Source: CTSoil-043 sp963821235 (GTDB taxonomy: Bacteria > Chloroflexota > Limnocylindria > Limnocylindrales > CSP1-4). From it: DNA of 64,000 nucleotides. A program made the translations under genes and the position numbers. Positions 1-8,366 of this stretch are shown piece by piece (the first letter of the stretch is position 1; every line of letters starts with the position of its first letter). The notes under the pieces were generated by a model that saw nothing but the letters and a program-made list of their open reading frames with translations, was not told the origin of the DNA and did not search any database. The stretch spans positions 496,001 through 560,000 of the forward strand of contig CAWGCS010000001.1 in the NCBI GenBank assembly GCA_963821235.1. The letters run 5' to 3'.

Positions 1-62
1 CTGACGCTGGGTACCCGGCCCGCCTCGCTGTAGGACCGACCCGCCGCCGGGCCCGGCTCCCG

Positions 63-425
63 CTACCGGGCCCGGCGGATCTCCACGCCGGCCCAGGCCA
101 GGCGGCCGGGAAGCGGAGCCCGCAGCTTGCGGACCCGGACGGTGACGGCCGAAACCTCGGCGTGCGAGGCCAGCACGGCCGCCGCGATCCGCTCGGCGAG
201 GGCCTCGAGGAGGGCGACGTGCGGGCCCTCGACGACCGCCCGGGCGATGGCGAAGACGGCCCCGTAGTCGACCGTCAGCCCCAGGTCGTCGGCGGCGCCG
301 GCCGGCGCGAGGTCGATCTCGAGGACGACGTCCACCCCGAATGGCTGGGCCTCCTCCGCCTCGAACGGCAGGGCTCCGTGACGGCCCTCGAAGCGCATCG
401 CCCGGAGCTCGATCCGGTCGCTCAT
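63..425 (-). CDS. folB: Dihydroneopterin aldolase
   Basis: 120 aa, normal size for FolB. The enzyme cleaves 7,8-dihydroneopterin to 6-hydroxymethyl-7,8-dihydropterin and glycolaldehyde in cytoplasmic folate synthesis. The protein opens with an I-x-L-x-x-M-x-F-x-G-x-H-G-type motif (RIELRAMRFEGRHG), then F-x-V-D-V-V-L-E-I-D-L, a V-D-Y-G-A-V segment and the C-terminal V-x-V-R-K-L block that carries the catalytic Lys. The ATG start overlaps the folP stop as ATGA, so the two are translationally coupled. The usual next gene, folK, is not visible in the 62 bases that remain before the window edge. Confidence 0.93.
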   Translation of the reverse strand: MSDRIELRAMRFEGRHGALPFEAEEAQPFGVDVVLEIDLAPAGAADDLGLTVDYGAVFAIARAVVEGPHVALLEALAERIAAAVLASHAEVSAVTVRVRKLRAPLPGRLAWAGVEIRRAR

Positions 426-1441
426 CCGCCACCCTCCCAGCCCGGCGGGCGCCAGCCGCGGACGATGGCGTCGGCCATCCGGGCAGCCCGGACGTTGGCC
501 CGGACGTCGTGGACGCGGACGATGTCGACGCCGGCCGCGGCGCCCAGCACGGTCGTGGCGGTGGTCGCCTCGACCCGCTCCTCCGGCGGCAGGTCGAGGA
601 CCTTCCCCAGGGTCGACTTGCGGGAGGTCCCCAGGAGGACGGGCCGGCCGAGGGACCGCAGGACGTGCAGCTCGCCGAGGAGGGCGAGGTTGTGGGCGGG
701 CGCCTTCCCGAAGCCGAAGCCGGGATCGACGATCAGCCGCTCCCAGGGGACGCCGGCGCGGACGGCCCGCTCGATCGCGCGCTGGAGGTCGGCGACGATC
801 TCGGCCAGGAGGGCCGTGTAGCGGGCTTCCGCCCGGTTGTGCATCAGCACGAGCGGTGCCCCGTGATCGGCGGCGACGCGGGCGAGGCCGTCGCCCTCGG
901 CGACGCCCCACACGTCGTTGATGAGGTGCGCCCCGGCCGCCATGGCGGCCTCGGCCACGGCCGGCTTCGTCGTGTCCACGGAGAGCGGAACGCCCGGCAG
1001 CTCGCGATGCAGGGCCAGGATCACGGGCACGACCCGGGCGATCTCGTCGGCCGCCGCGACCGGGTCGTGACCCGGACGGGACGACTCGCCCCCGACGTCC
1101 AGGAGGTCGGCGCCCTCGTCGACCATCCGCCGGGCGACGGCGACGGCCATGGCCACGGGCTCTCCCGCGTCGGCCAGCAGGCCGTCGCCGGAGAACGAGT
1201 CGGGGGTGACGTTGAGGATCCCCATCACGAAGGTGCGGCGGCCCCAGGTGAACGTCCGGGGGCCGATCTCGAGCGGCTCCGGTGGGCCGGGGATCCCCAC
1301 CCGGCTGCCGGCCGGCGCGGCGAACGACGGCGTCGAGGCGCCGCCGCCCCGGGCCGGGTCGGGCGGCACCACCCCCCGCTCGGGGGGGATCGCGCGCTCG
1401 ACTGGCGTCCTGGGCGGGCGGGGCGGATCAGCGGGCGGCAT
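422..1441 (-). CDS. folP: Dihydropteroate synthase
   Basis: 339 aa. It condenses hydroxymethyl-dihydropterin pyrophosphate with p-aminobenzoate. Family signature MGILNVTPDSFSGDG sits near residues 73-87, followed by DLLDVGGESSRPG, SVDTTKP, the LINDVWG block, VDPGFGFGK and LLGTSRKS. The first ~55 residues are a Pro/Arg-rich extension with no counterpart in the TIM barrel. The ATG was chosen because a TACGAT hexamer lies 7 nt upstream (1449-1454, minus strand), as at many other starts here. A later start inside the extension is possible. It lies 17 bp after the folC stop, so folP may be read both from the operon and from its own promoter. Confidence 0.93.
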   Translation of the reverse strand: MPPADPPRPPRTPVERAIPPERGVVPPDPARGGGASTPSFAAPAGSRVGIPGPPEPLEIGPRTFTWGRRTFVMGILNVTPDSFSGDGLLADAGEPVAMAVAVARRMVDEGADLLDVGGESSRPGHDPVAAADEIARVVPVILALHRELPGVPLSVDTTKPAVAEAAMAAGAHLINDVWGVAEGDGLARVAADHGAPLVLMHNRAEARYTALLAEIVADLQRAIERAVRAGVPWERLIVDPGFGFGKAPAHNLALLGELHVLRSLGRPVLLGTSRKSTLGKVLDLPPEERVEATTATTVLGAAAGVDIVRVHDVRANVRAARMADAIVRGWRPPGWEGGG

Positions 1442-1458
1442 CGCGGCGATCGTACGCT

Positions 1459-2877
1459 CTACACCGGGTCGCGCAGGTCCGGGTCGTCGACGAGCGATGC
1501 GCGCGCCGCCCCGACGAGGTAGAGCGAGCCCGCCACGACGACCGGCCCACTGGAGCCGGTCACCGCCTCGGAGACCGCCGCCGCGGGATCCGGGACCACC
1601 GAGATCGGCCCGCCCTCCGGCCCGGCGACGGCGCGCCACCGCGCGGCCAGCGCCTCGGCGGGCAGGGCCCGCGACCCGGCCACCGCCGTGGCGACGACCC
1701 GCGCGCCGGCCACGGACCGGGCCGCGGCCAGGGTCCGGAGCACCCCGTCCACGTCCTTGTCGCCCATGATCGCGAGCACGAGGGTCAGCGGCGCCGGTGG
1801 CCGACGCCGGTCGCCCGGCTCCTTCAGCAGGGGGCGCAGCTCGTCGAGCGCGGCCACCAGGGCGGCCGCGCCGGCCGGGTTGTGGGCCCCGTCCAGGAGG
1901 ACCTCGGCCGATGCCCCGCCGGGTCCGGCGCCGGGCACGTCGAGGAGCTCGAGGCGTCCCGGCCAGCGTGCGGCCGCGTAGCCTGCCCGCCGTGCGACGG
2001 ACGGCACGGCGGCGATGCCCGCCGCGTCGAGCGCGTCGAGCACGGCGTCGGCGACGGCGACGTTGGCCGCCTGGTGGCGGCCCAGCAAGCCGACCCGCGT
2101 CGTGCCGAGCCGCGGGAGGTCGACGAGGAGGCCGGCGCGGTCCATCGCCAGCACGCGGGCCGGGAGCGGCTCGACGAGCGTGGCTCCCACCCGCCGGGCG
2201 CGCCGCCGGATCACCGCGGCCGCCGCGCCGGAGGCCCCGCTCACGGCGCGGTCCGCTGACATGATGATCGCCGCCTTCTCGCGCGCGATCGCGGGGATCG
2301 TCGGACCGAGCCACTCGGTGTGGTCGAGGTCGACGTTCGTGATCGCGGCCACGCCGCCGTCCCAGGCGTGGGTCGCGTCGAGGCGGCCGCCAAGGCCGAC
2401 CTCGACGATCGCGACGTCGATGGCCTGCCTCTCGAACCAGGCGAAGGCGAGGGCGGTCATGAGCTCGAACTCGGTGGGCGGACCGTGGCGACGGGCGACC
2501 GCATCGGCGAGCGGGAGGACGTCGCCCACGAGGGCGGTGAAGTCGTCGGCGCCGATCGGCCGGCCGCCGATCCGGAGTCGCTCGCGGTAGGTCACGAGGT
2601 GCGGCTTGGGGGTGTCCCCGGCCTGCAGGCCGGCCGCCGCCAGGCAGGAGGAGACGAGGGCCACGACGCTGCCCTTGCCGTTGGTGCCCCCGATCAGGGC
2701 ACCGCGGACCTGGCGCTCCGGGCTGCCGAGGGCCCGCAGGAGCGCGCGCGTGCGGGAGAGGCCGAGGCGGATCCCGAAATGACCGCGCGCCTGGAGCGCG
2801 CCGACCGCCTCGGCGAAGGTGGCGGGACGCCGGCCCGGGAGCGCGACCTCGGCCTCGGCCGGGTCCGGCGGCGTCAC
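1459..2877 (-). CDS. folC: Bifunctional folylpolyglutamate / dihydrofolate synthase
   Basis: 472 aa Mur-ligase-family enzyme that adds glutamate to dihydropteroate and to folates using ATP. The P-loop IGGTNGKGSVVALVS lies near residue 66, then the T-x-K-P-H-L substrate loop, VEVGLGGRLDATHAWD, ITNVDLDHTEWLG and the C-terminal-domain LLDGAHNPAG motif. The GTG start overlaps the stop of the upstream Cys-motif gene (GTGA), which fixes the start. A Gly/Pro/Ala-rich segment in the same frame upstream is not part of the gene. Confidence 0.92.
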   Translation of the reverse strand: MTPPDPAEAEVALPGRRPATFAEAVGALQARGHFGIRLGLSRTRALLRALGSPERQVRGALIGGTNGKGSVVALVSSCLAAAGLQAGDTPKPHLVTYRERLRIGGRPIGADDFTALVGDVLPLADAVARRHGPPTEFELMTALAFAWFERQAIDVAIVEVGLGGRLDATHAWDGGVAAITNVDLDHTEWLGPTIPAIAREKAAIIMSADRAVSGASGAAAAVIRRRARRVGATLVEPLPARVLAMDRAGLLVDLPRLGTTRVGLLGRHQAANVAVADAVLDALDAAGIAAVPSVARRAGYAAARWPGRLELLDVPGAGPGGASAEVLLDGAHNPAGAAALVAALDELRPLLKEPGDRRRPPAPLTLVLAIMGDKDVDGVLRTLAAARSVAGARVVATAVAGSRALPAEALAARWRAVAGPEGGPISVVPDPAAAVSEAVTGSSGPVVVAGSLYLVGAARASLVDDPDLRDPV

Positions 2878-3581
2878 CGCGACAGGTCGTCCTCGTAGAA
2901 GACGCACTGGTTGAAGCGTGCCGACAGGCAGACGTCGTTGACGTAGCCCTGCTCCATGTGGACCCCGCCGCGAAGCTGGCAGCGCGACACGTTCGTCTCC
3001 TGGCGCACGAGGGCCTTCAGCAGGTGCGGCGCCTGGATGGGAATCGCCCCGCGCGAGCCGGTCATGAAGAAGTGGGGGCAGACGTTCCGGCGAAGGCTGG
3101 GCATCCCGAAGGCGAACCGACCCGCGCCGGCGGGGCCGGCCGTCGCGCTCGCGCCTCCCGCCGCCGTCGACGCCATGCCTCGCCGCGCGGCCGCAGTCGC
3201 CGCCTGGAGGGCGGTGGGAGGGACCCCCAGCGGGGACCGCACTCGGGCGATGGCTGGATGCATCGGGCGCGGCGAGGGCGGGGGCATCGACCGCAGGGCC
3301 GCCGGCCGGGCTCCGTCGCCGCCGTCGGAGCGGATCCCGGGACCCACCGCCTGTGCGCCGCCGGTGACGATGGGCGACAGCCGCGCGGTCGGGCGCGTCC
3401 CCGCCCCGATGCCGATCACCGGGCGCGTCGTCCCCGAGGCCGCGGCCTGCACCTGGCCGCTTCCGGGAGGGTGGCGGCCGGGCACGCGGGCGGACACGCC
3501 CGGTGTCGCTCCCCTCCGCGATGCTTCCCGCTGCTCCACGCCCGCCCTCACTCGTGCACACGTCTCGGAACGTGCGCGCAC
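2874..3581 (-). CDS. Unknown protein: disordered N-terminus plus four-Cys C-terminal motif
   Basis: 235 aa if read from the GTG at 3579-3581, which has TACGCT 6 nt upstream (3588-3593) and no Shine-Dalgarno. Residues 1-160 are Ala/Gly/Pro/Arg-rich low complexity. The last ~75 residues form a compact domain with C-P-H-F near its start, then R-C-Q-L, V-C-L-S-A and Q-C-V-F-Y, i.e. Cys spaced like a small Zn or Fe-S site. The C-P-(n)-R-C-(n)-C-L-x5-C pattern recalls a Cys motif I associate with the ends of other Chloroflexota proteins; I know no function for it. A shorter version from the ATG at 3102-3104 (76 aa) would contain only the domain. It is the first gene of the folate operon (GTGA overlap with folC). 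Confidence 0.6.
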   Translation of the reverse strand: MRARSETCARVRAGVEQREASRRGATPGVSARVPGRHPPGSGQVQAAASGTTRPVIGIGAGTRPTARLSPIVTGGAQAVGPGIRSDGGDGARPAALRSMPPPSPRPMHPAIARVRSPLGVPPTALQAATAAARRGMASTAAGGASATAGPAGAGRFAFGMPSLRRNVCPHFFMTGSRGAIPIQAPHLLKALVRQETNVSRCQLRGGVHMEQGYVNDVCLSARFNQCVFYEDDLSR

Positions 3582-3681
3582 GGCCCCAGCGTACACCGGA
3601 CCGCCACGGTCGCAAGACGCGTGGCCGCGCGGCGGGGCGCACGCGGCGGGCCCGGCAGGCCGCCGTGCGACAATGCGCCCG

Positions 3682-4884
3682 ATGTCCTCCCGCCGCGATC
3701 GGCCCAGCCAGGTCCGACCCCGTCCCCCATCCTCTGGCCGGCCTCGCCAGCTGCCGCCCGTGCCGCGGCGTACGGCGGCCATCTCCAGGACGACCGGCCC
3801 GCGCATCCCGGAGCCGGCCCGAGGGATGCCGCCGGCGGCGCGGATCGCCCTGGTCGTCGCCGTGGTCGCCCTCGCCGTCGTCGTGACCAGCACGGTGACC
3901 GGCCTGCTCCCCCGCGTGGTGGCGACGCTCGGAAGTGCCCTGGGAGGGGTCACCGACATCGTCTTCGCCACGCCCGTCCCCAGCCAGAGCCTCGTCCCCG
4001 TCCCGTCGGCCCCCTCCCTCGCCGCGCCGGAGACCGCGTACACGAACCAGCCGACGGTGACCTTCACCGGAACCGTGCCGACCGAGGCCGTTGGCCGCAG
4101 CGACTACGCCGTCCGCGTCTATGTCGCCCTGCCCGACCAGGAGCCGGTGGCCGTGCGCGACGTCCCGGTCGGCCAGACGCCCACGTTCGTGGTGGAGGAC
4201 CTCCCCCTTGAGGTGGGTCGCAACGACGTGTCAGCGACGCTGGTCGGGCCCGGCGGGGAGAGCGCGAGCTCGCCGGCGATCACGTTCGTGCTCGACACCT
4301 CGAAGCCGAAGATCACGGTGACCGCGCCGGAGGACGGAGCGATCATCAACGGCCCCACCGTCACGATCACCGGCAAGACCCAGACCCGGGCCACCGTGGT
4401 CGCCCGTAACGAGGCCACCGGGGCGGCCGCGACGACCACCGCCGTGAGCGGCGGCGCCTTCACCCTCGAGATCCCGCTCCGGGCGGGGGTGAACGGCATC
4501 TCCCTGACGGTGACGGACCCCGCGGGGAACGTCGGGACGGCCGTTCTCTCGGTCCGCCAGGGTTCCGGCGTTCTGGCCGTCGCGCTGGGCGCGTCCGCCT
4601 ATCGGCTCAGCGCGGCGAAGCTGCCGCGGAACATCCAGCTGCGGGCCCAGGTCACCGACCCCGACGGCAACCCCATGGTCGGCGAGACCGTCACCTTCAC
4701 GCTCACGATCCCCGGCGTCACCGCCCTGACCGGCGAGGAGGTCACCGACGAGTCCGGGACGGCCGTCTTCGCGACGACGATCCCGGCCGGCGCCACCGAG
4801 GGGAGCGGCCTGGGGACCGCCTTCGTGAGCACGACGGACTTCGGCGAGGCTTCGGGCCGGATCTCGATCACGATCATCCCGTAG
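3682..4884 (+). CDS. Membrane-anchored Ig-like/Big-domain surface protein
   Basis: 400 aa. An Arg/Pro-rich cytoplasmic N-terminus (~45 residues) is followed by one hydrophobic segment (IALVVAVVALAVVV) and a long extracellular part. The ectodomain has beta-sandwich repeats: a segment after TAYTNQPTVTFTGTVP, one with D-T-S-K-P-K-I-T-V-T-A-P-E-D-G-A-I-I-N typical of bacterial Ig-like repeats, and a C-terminal Big_1-like domain (VTDPDGNPMVGETVTFTL). It is probably an adhesin or scaffold at the cell surface; no catalytic motif is seen. GACAAT lies 7 nt before the chosen ATG. An in-frame ATG three codons upstream (3673) is the alternative. Confidence 0.75.
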   Translation: MSSRRDRPSQVRPRPPSSGRPRQLPPVPRRTAAISRTTGPRIPEPARGMPPAARIALVVAVVALAVVVTSTVTGLLPRVVATLGSALGGVTDIVFATPVPSQSLVPVPSAPSLAAPETAYTNQPTVTFTGTVPTEAVGRSDYAVRVYVALPDQEPVAVRDVPVGQTPTFVVEDLPLEVGRNDVSATLVGPGGESASSPAITFVLDTSKPKITVTAPEDGAIINGPTVTITGKTQTRATVVARNEATGAAATTTAVSGGAFTLEIPLRAGVNGISLTVTDPAGNVGTAVLSVRQGSGVLAVALGASAYRLSAAKLPRNIQLRAQVTDPDGNPMVGETVTFTLTIPGVTALTGEEVTDESGTAVFATTIPAGATEGSGLGTAFVSTTDFGEASGRISITIIP

Positions 4885-5033
4885 GCGTCGCCCGGCGGCC
4901 GCCGCCGTCCGGGGGGCAACGCGTTCCGGGCCTTGGGCCCGCCTCGCCGGGCGCCCCCGATCGACCGTCCGTTCGCCTCGATCACCCGTTCGACGAGCGT
5001 GCGAAACCGCTCGACAGGGGGGCGGGCCGCAGC

Positions 5034-5039
5034 TACCAT
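5034..5039 (+). promoter_or_regulatory. Leaderless -10 element (TACCAT) of the zinc-ribbon gene
   Basis: TACCAT then six bases (CGGGGC) then ATG, so the predicted mRNA would begin at or within a base or two of the start codon. No purine-rich ribosome binding site precedes the ATG. Confidence 0.5.
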
Positions 5040-5045
5040 CGGGGC

Positions 5046-5351
5046 ATGGCGAACTGGTGCTGCCCGCACTGCCGGACGCCGCAACCGGAGGCGGCCCGCT
5101 GCTGGGTGTGCCGCCGCTCCAGCACGAGCTGCGCCACGTGCGTCCACTACCGCCGGTCCGTCGCCCCGGCCATCGGTGGCACGTGCGGGCTCGATCCGCA
5201 GGCGATCCCCCTGCGCGGCGACGAGCTCCGGGGCTGCTGGCGTCCCATCCGCCCCGGCCGCGTCGTCGGCCCCGAGGCGGTGCCCGTCGTCGACCCGCTG
5301 GGGCCGGCGTTCGCCGTGCCCGGCGGCATCTGGGCCGACCCGAAGGGCTGA
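5046..5351 (+). CDS. Small zinc-ribbon-like Cys-rich protein
   Basis: 101 aa. The N-terminal half has CCPHC, CWVC and CATC knuckles plus two further Cys (GTCGLD, GCWRP), enough for two metal sites; the C-terminal third is Pro/Gly-rich. It looks like a double zinc ribbon of unknown role. Start: ATG with TACCAT (5034-5039) exactly 6 nt upstream and no Shine-Dalgarno. It is a single gene convergent with the kinase. Confidence 0.7.
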   Translation: MANWCCPHCRTPQPEAARCWVCRRSSTSCATCVHYRRSVAPAIGGTCGLDPQAIPLRGDELRGCWRPIRPGRVVGPEAVPVVDPLGPAFAVPGGIWADPKG

Positions 5352-5385
5352 TCGTGCCGGTCCGCGCCCGTCCCAGGGGAGGGCG

Positions 5386-7290
5386 CTACGTTGGCGGTGC
5401 CGGCGGGCTCGCGGCGAGGATGATCACCGAGCCGGCGACCACGCCAGCGCCGGGGCCCGGGCTCTGGGCGGTCACGACGTCGCTGTCTGCCGGCGAGGCG
5501 CCCTGCCACTGGATGACGAGCCCCTGGGCGGTCGCCTGGGACTTCGCATCCGCGACCGTCAGGTCGATGTAGGTCCCGACGATGACGAGCTGGATCGTGG
5601 GCGTCGGTGCGGCGGTCGGCTCCGGGGTCGGCGTCGCCGTCGGCTCCGGCGTCGGGCTGGGGGTGGGGCTCGGGGTGGGGCTCGGCGACGGCTCAGGGCC
5701 CTTCGAGACGACGTAGTCGATCGGCGTGCCGGTCACCGTCTCGATGCCGGCGCTCAGGGTCTGGCCGATGACCCAACCGTCCTGGATGACCGGGTCGTAG
5801 TCGTCGGTGCGCACGCCGACGGTCAGCTTCGCGGCGAGGATCGCCGCGATCGCCTCGTTCTCGGGCAGGTTGACGAGGTTGGGCACGACCGTGATCTCCT
5901 TGCCGGAGACCACCGTGACCTTCACCGTGGAGCCCTGCTCCACCTGGTTCCCGGCGGACGGGTCCTGCCCGACGATCGTGCCCTCGGCCTTGTCGTTGCG
6001 CTTGACGTACGAGGGCTCGAGGACGATGCCCAGCTGCTGCGCCGTGGCGGTGGCGCTGTCGAGGGAGAGATCGACGAACGATGGCAGGGTCACCATCCCG
6101 GGTCCGGGCGTCGCGGCCGGCCCGTTGGCGGTGAGCAGGCGGAAGCCGATGAAGCCGACGGCGACGAGGATGACGAGGCCGAGGATGCCGGCCAGCCAGG
6201 TCCAGCCGCTCGTGCCACCCTCGTCATCGCGGTCGTCCGGCGTGTCGGGCGGGGGCGGCGCGACGTACCTCGACGGCGCCGGCCGATCGGTGCGCGGGCG
6301 GTCGGGTGGACCGACATAGGCGTCCGGCGGGTACGGGGCGGCGGGGGCTGCGGAGGCCGCCGCGACGCGGACCGGCGGGGCGGGGGCGGGGGCTGGCACG
6401 GCCCGCGCCACGGACGGGACGCCGGCCGGCCGGGCCCCTGGAGCCGGTGCCGCGGGCTGCGGTGCGCCGTCGGCGAGGAAGGCCTCGAGGGCGTCGGCCA
6501 TCGCCCGTGCGCTGGCGAAGCGGGCCGCCGGCTCCGGGCTCAAAGCCCGCCGATCGATCGCCTCGAGGGTCGGCGGCACGCTGGGTCGGACGGCCGAGAC
6601 GAGGGGCGGTGGTGCCGCGATGCGGGCCATCGCGACGGACGCCGCGCTGTCGCCCTCCCACGGGCGCCGGCCGGTGAGGAGCTCGTACAGGACCACGCCG
6701 AGGCTGTAGATGTCGGACGCCTCGGTCGCCTGCTCGCCGAGCGCCTGCTCGGGGCTGAAGTAGTGGACGGAGCCGAGGGTGACGCCGGGCAGCGTCAGGC
6801 GCGCGTCGGCCCAGGCCCGGGCGATGCCGAAGTCCGTGACCTTCACCCGTCCGTCGGCCGAGACGAGGATGTTCCCCGGCTTCACGTCGCGGTGGACGAT
6901 CCCGCGGGCATGGGCGGCGGTCAGGGCGTGGGCCACCTCCGCTGCGAGGCCGGCCGCCTGGCGCGGCGGGAGCGGGCCGTTCCGGGCTAGGAGCGTCGCC
7001 ACGTCCTCCCCGTCGACGAGCTCCATGACGATGTAGGGACCGTCGGCGTCGGTGCCGAAGTCGTAGACGGCGACGATGTTGGGGTGGCTGAGGGAGGCCG
7101 CAGACTGGGCCTCCTGCTTGAATCGGGCGACGAAGTCGGGGTCGCGGCCGTAGTCGGGACGCAGGACCTTGACGGCGACCTCGCGGCCGAGCTGGCCGTC
7201 GGTGGCGCGATAGATGGTCGCCATCCCGCCTTGGCCGAGGAGCTCGACGAGCCGGTACCGGCCGCCGAGCACGTCGCCGAGCGCTGCCAC
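5386..7290 (-). CDS. pknB: Ser/Thr protein kinase with C-terminal PASTA repeats
   Basis: 634 aa membrane kinase of the PknB/PrkC/StkP type, which senses muropeptides or wall precursors and phosphorylates division and wall proteins. Kinase domain residues ~11-270: glycine loop GQGGMA (20-24), Lys41 in VAVKVL, HRDVKPGN with catalytic Asp135, DFG at 153-155, then the APE-like SPEQ. A Pro-rich juxtamembrane region leads to one transmembrane helix (~residue 385, LAGILGLVILVAVGF). Outside are two clear PASTA domains (VTLPSFVDLSLDSA; ITVVPNLVNLPENEA), a Pro-Thr-rich spacer and a third PASTA-like unit at the end. GTG start with a GAGAG-type ribosome site. It is 43 bp downstream of galU. Confidence 0.92.
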   Translation of the reverse strand: MAALGDVLGGRYRLVELLGQGGMATIYRATDGQLGREVAVKVLRPDYGRDPDFVARFKQEAQSAASLSHPNIVAVYDFGTDADGPYIVMELVDGEDVATLLARNGPLPPRQAAGLAAEVAHALTAAHARGIVHRDVKPGNILVSADGRVKVTDFGIARAWADARLTLPGVTLGSVHYFSPEQALGEQATEASDIYSLGVVLYELLTGRRPWEGDSAASVAMARIAAPPPLVSAVRPSVPPTLEAIDRRALSPEPAARFASARAMADALEAFLADGAPQPAAPAPGARPAGVPSVARAVPAPAPAPPVRVAAASAAPAAPYPPDAYVGPPDRPRTDRPAPSRYVAPPPPDTPDDRDDEGGTSGWTWLAGILGLVILVAVGFIGFRLLTANGPAATPGPGMVTLPSFVDLSLDSATATAQQLGIVLEPSYVKRNDKAEGTIVGQDPSAGNQVEQGSTVKVTVVSGKEITVVPNLVNLPENEAIAAILAAKLTVGVRTDDYDPVIQDGWVIGQTLSAGIETVTGTPIDYVVSKGPEPSPSPTPSPTPSPTPEPTATPTPEPTAAPTPTIQLVIVGTYIDLTVADAKSQATAQGLVIQWQGASPADSDVVTAQSPGPGAGVVAGSVIILAASPPAPPT

Positions 7291-7333
7291 TCCTCGCTCT
7301 CTCCCCTGCCGGCCCGCGGTCGCTTCCCGCTGC

Positions 7334-8206
7334 CTAGAGCTCGAGGCCGCGGAGGTAGTCCGCGAACTCGGAGCCGAAGTCGGGGCGAGCCAGCGCCAGC
7401 TCCACGGAGGCCTTCAGCCAGCCCATGGTGGTCCCGGCATCGTAGCGGGTCCCCTCGAAGGCGTAGCCGTGGACCGGCTGCTCCTCCATCAGGGCCTCGA
7501 TGGCGTCGGTCAGCTGGATCTCTCCCCCGGCGCCGCGCGGCGTCTGCTCGAGCTTGTCGAAGATCTTGGGCGTCAGGATGTAGCGGCCGATGATCGCCAT
7601 GTTCGAGGGCGCGTCCTCGGGCTGCGGCTTCTCGACGAGGCGGTCCACCTTCCAGAGGCGGCCCCCGTAGCCCTCGACCTGCTCCCCGCCGATCACGCCG
7701 TAGCGCGGGGTCTCCTCGCGGGGCACCTCCATCACCGCCACGACCGAGCCGTGGGTCTGGTGGTAGGCGTGGATGAGCTGCCCGATGCACGGCCGCTGGC
7801 CGACGACGACGTCGTCCGAGAGGATGACCGCGAACGGCTCGTGCCCGACCAGCTCCTTGGCCATGAGGACGGCGTGGCCGAGGCCGAGCTGCTCCTTCTG
7901 GCGGACGTAGGCGATCTGGGCGAGGTCGCTGATGTGGCGGATCTGGCGGAGCCGCTCGATCTCGCCCCGCTCCTCCAGGAGGTGCTCGAGCTCGTAGTTG
8001 AGGTCGAAGTGATCCTCGATCGCCCGCTTCTGGCTGGAGGTGACGATGATGACCTGCTCGATCCCGGCGGCGACGGCCTCCTCGACGGCGTACTGGATGA
8101 TCGGCCGGTCGACGAGGGGCAGCATCTCCTTGGGCTGGGCCTTGGTGGCGGGCAGGAAGCGGGTGCCCCACCCGGCGGCGGGGAAGACGGCCTTGCGGAC
8201 GCGCAT
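7334..8206 (-). CDS. galU: UTP--glucose-1-phosphate uridylyltransferase
   Basis: 290 aa. It makes UDP-glucose from UTP and glucose-1-phosphate for glycan and envelope synthesis. Nucleotidyltransferase signature AAGWGTRFLPATKAQPKEM at the N-terminus, then QYAVEEAVAAGI, GLGHAVL, ILSDDVV, YGVIGG, VEKP, IGRYILTP, GEIQLTDAI and the YAFEGTRYDAGT end motif. All positions expected for GalU are present. Unlike many neighbours it has a ~55-nt leader: the start is preceded by CGAGGTCC, and a TATACT -10 lies at 8264-8269. The kinase follows in the same direction, giving a cell-envelope pair. Confidence 0.95.
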   Translation of the reverse strand: MRVRKAVFPAAGWGTRFLPATKAQPKEMLPLVDRPIIQYAVEEAVAAGIEQVIIVTSSQKRAIEDHFDLNYELEHLLEERGEIERLRQIRHISDLAQIAYVRQKEQLGLGHAVLMAKELVGHEPFAVILSDDVVVGQRPCIGQLIHAYHQTHGSVVAVMEVPREETPRYGVIGGEQVEGYGGRLWKVDRLVEKPQPEDAPSNMAIIGRYILTPKIFDKLEQTPRGAGGEIQLTDAIEALMEEQPVHGYAFEGTRYDAGTTMGWLKASVELALARPDFGSEFADYLRGLEL

Positions 8207-8263
8207 CGGACCTCGGTCGTGAGGGGGTTCGGATGGGCCCGGAGCCCCGCGGGGATTGCAGCC

Positions 8264-8269
8264 AGTATA
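8264..8269 (-). promoter_or_regulatory. Putative -10 box of galU (TATACT)
   Basis: TATACT on the minus strand, about 57 bases before the galU ATG. I see no convincing TTGACA-like -35 upstream. Confidence 0.4.
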
Positions 8270-8366
8270 GCGGCGGGGTCCCGGGCCCCCGCCCCACGCC
8301 TCCCCTTGGACGGCTCCGGTCGCCCCGGCGTGACGCCGGGCGCCGCGCTCCTGGCGCCGGTCCGAC

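Noticed and set aside
1..62. Start of a folK gene left of folB
   Set aside because: Only 62 bases remain and no frame with FolK motifs is visible.
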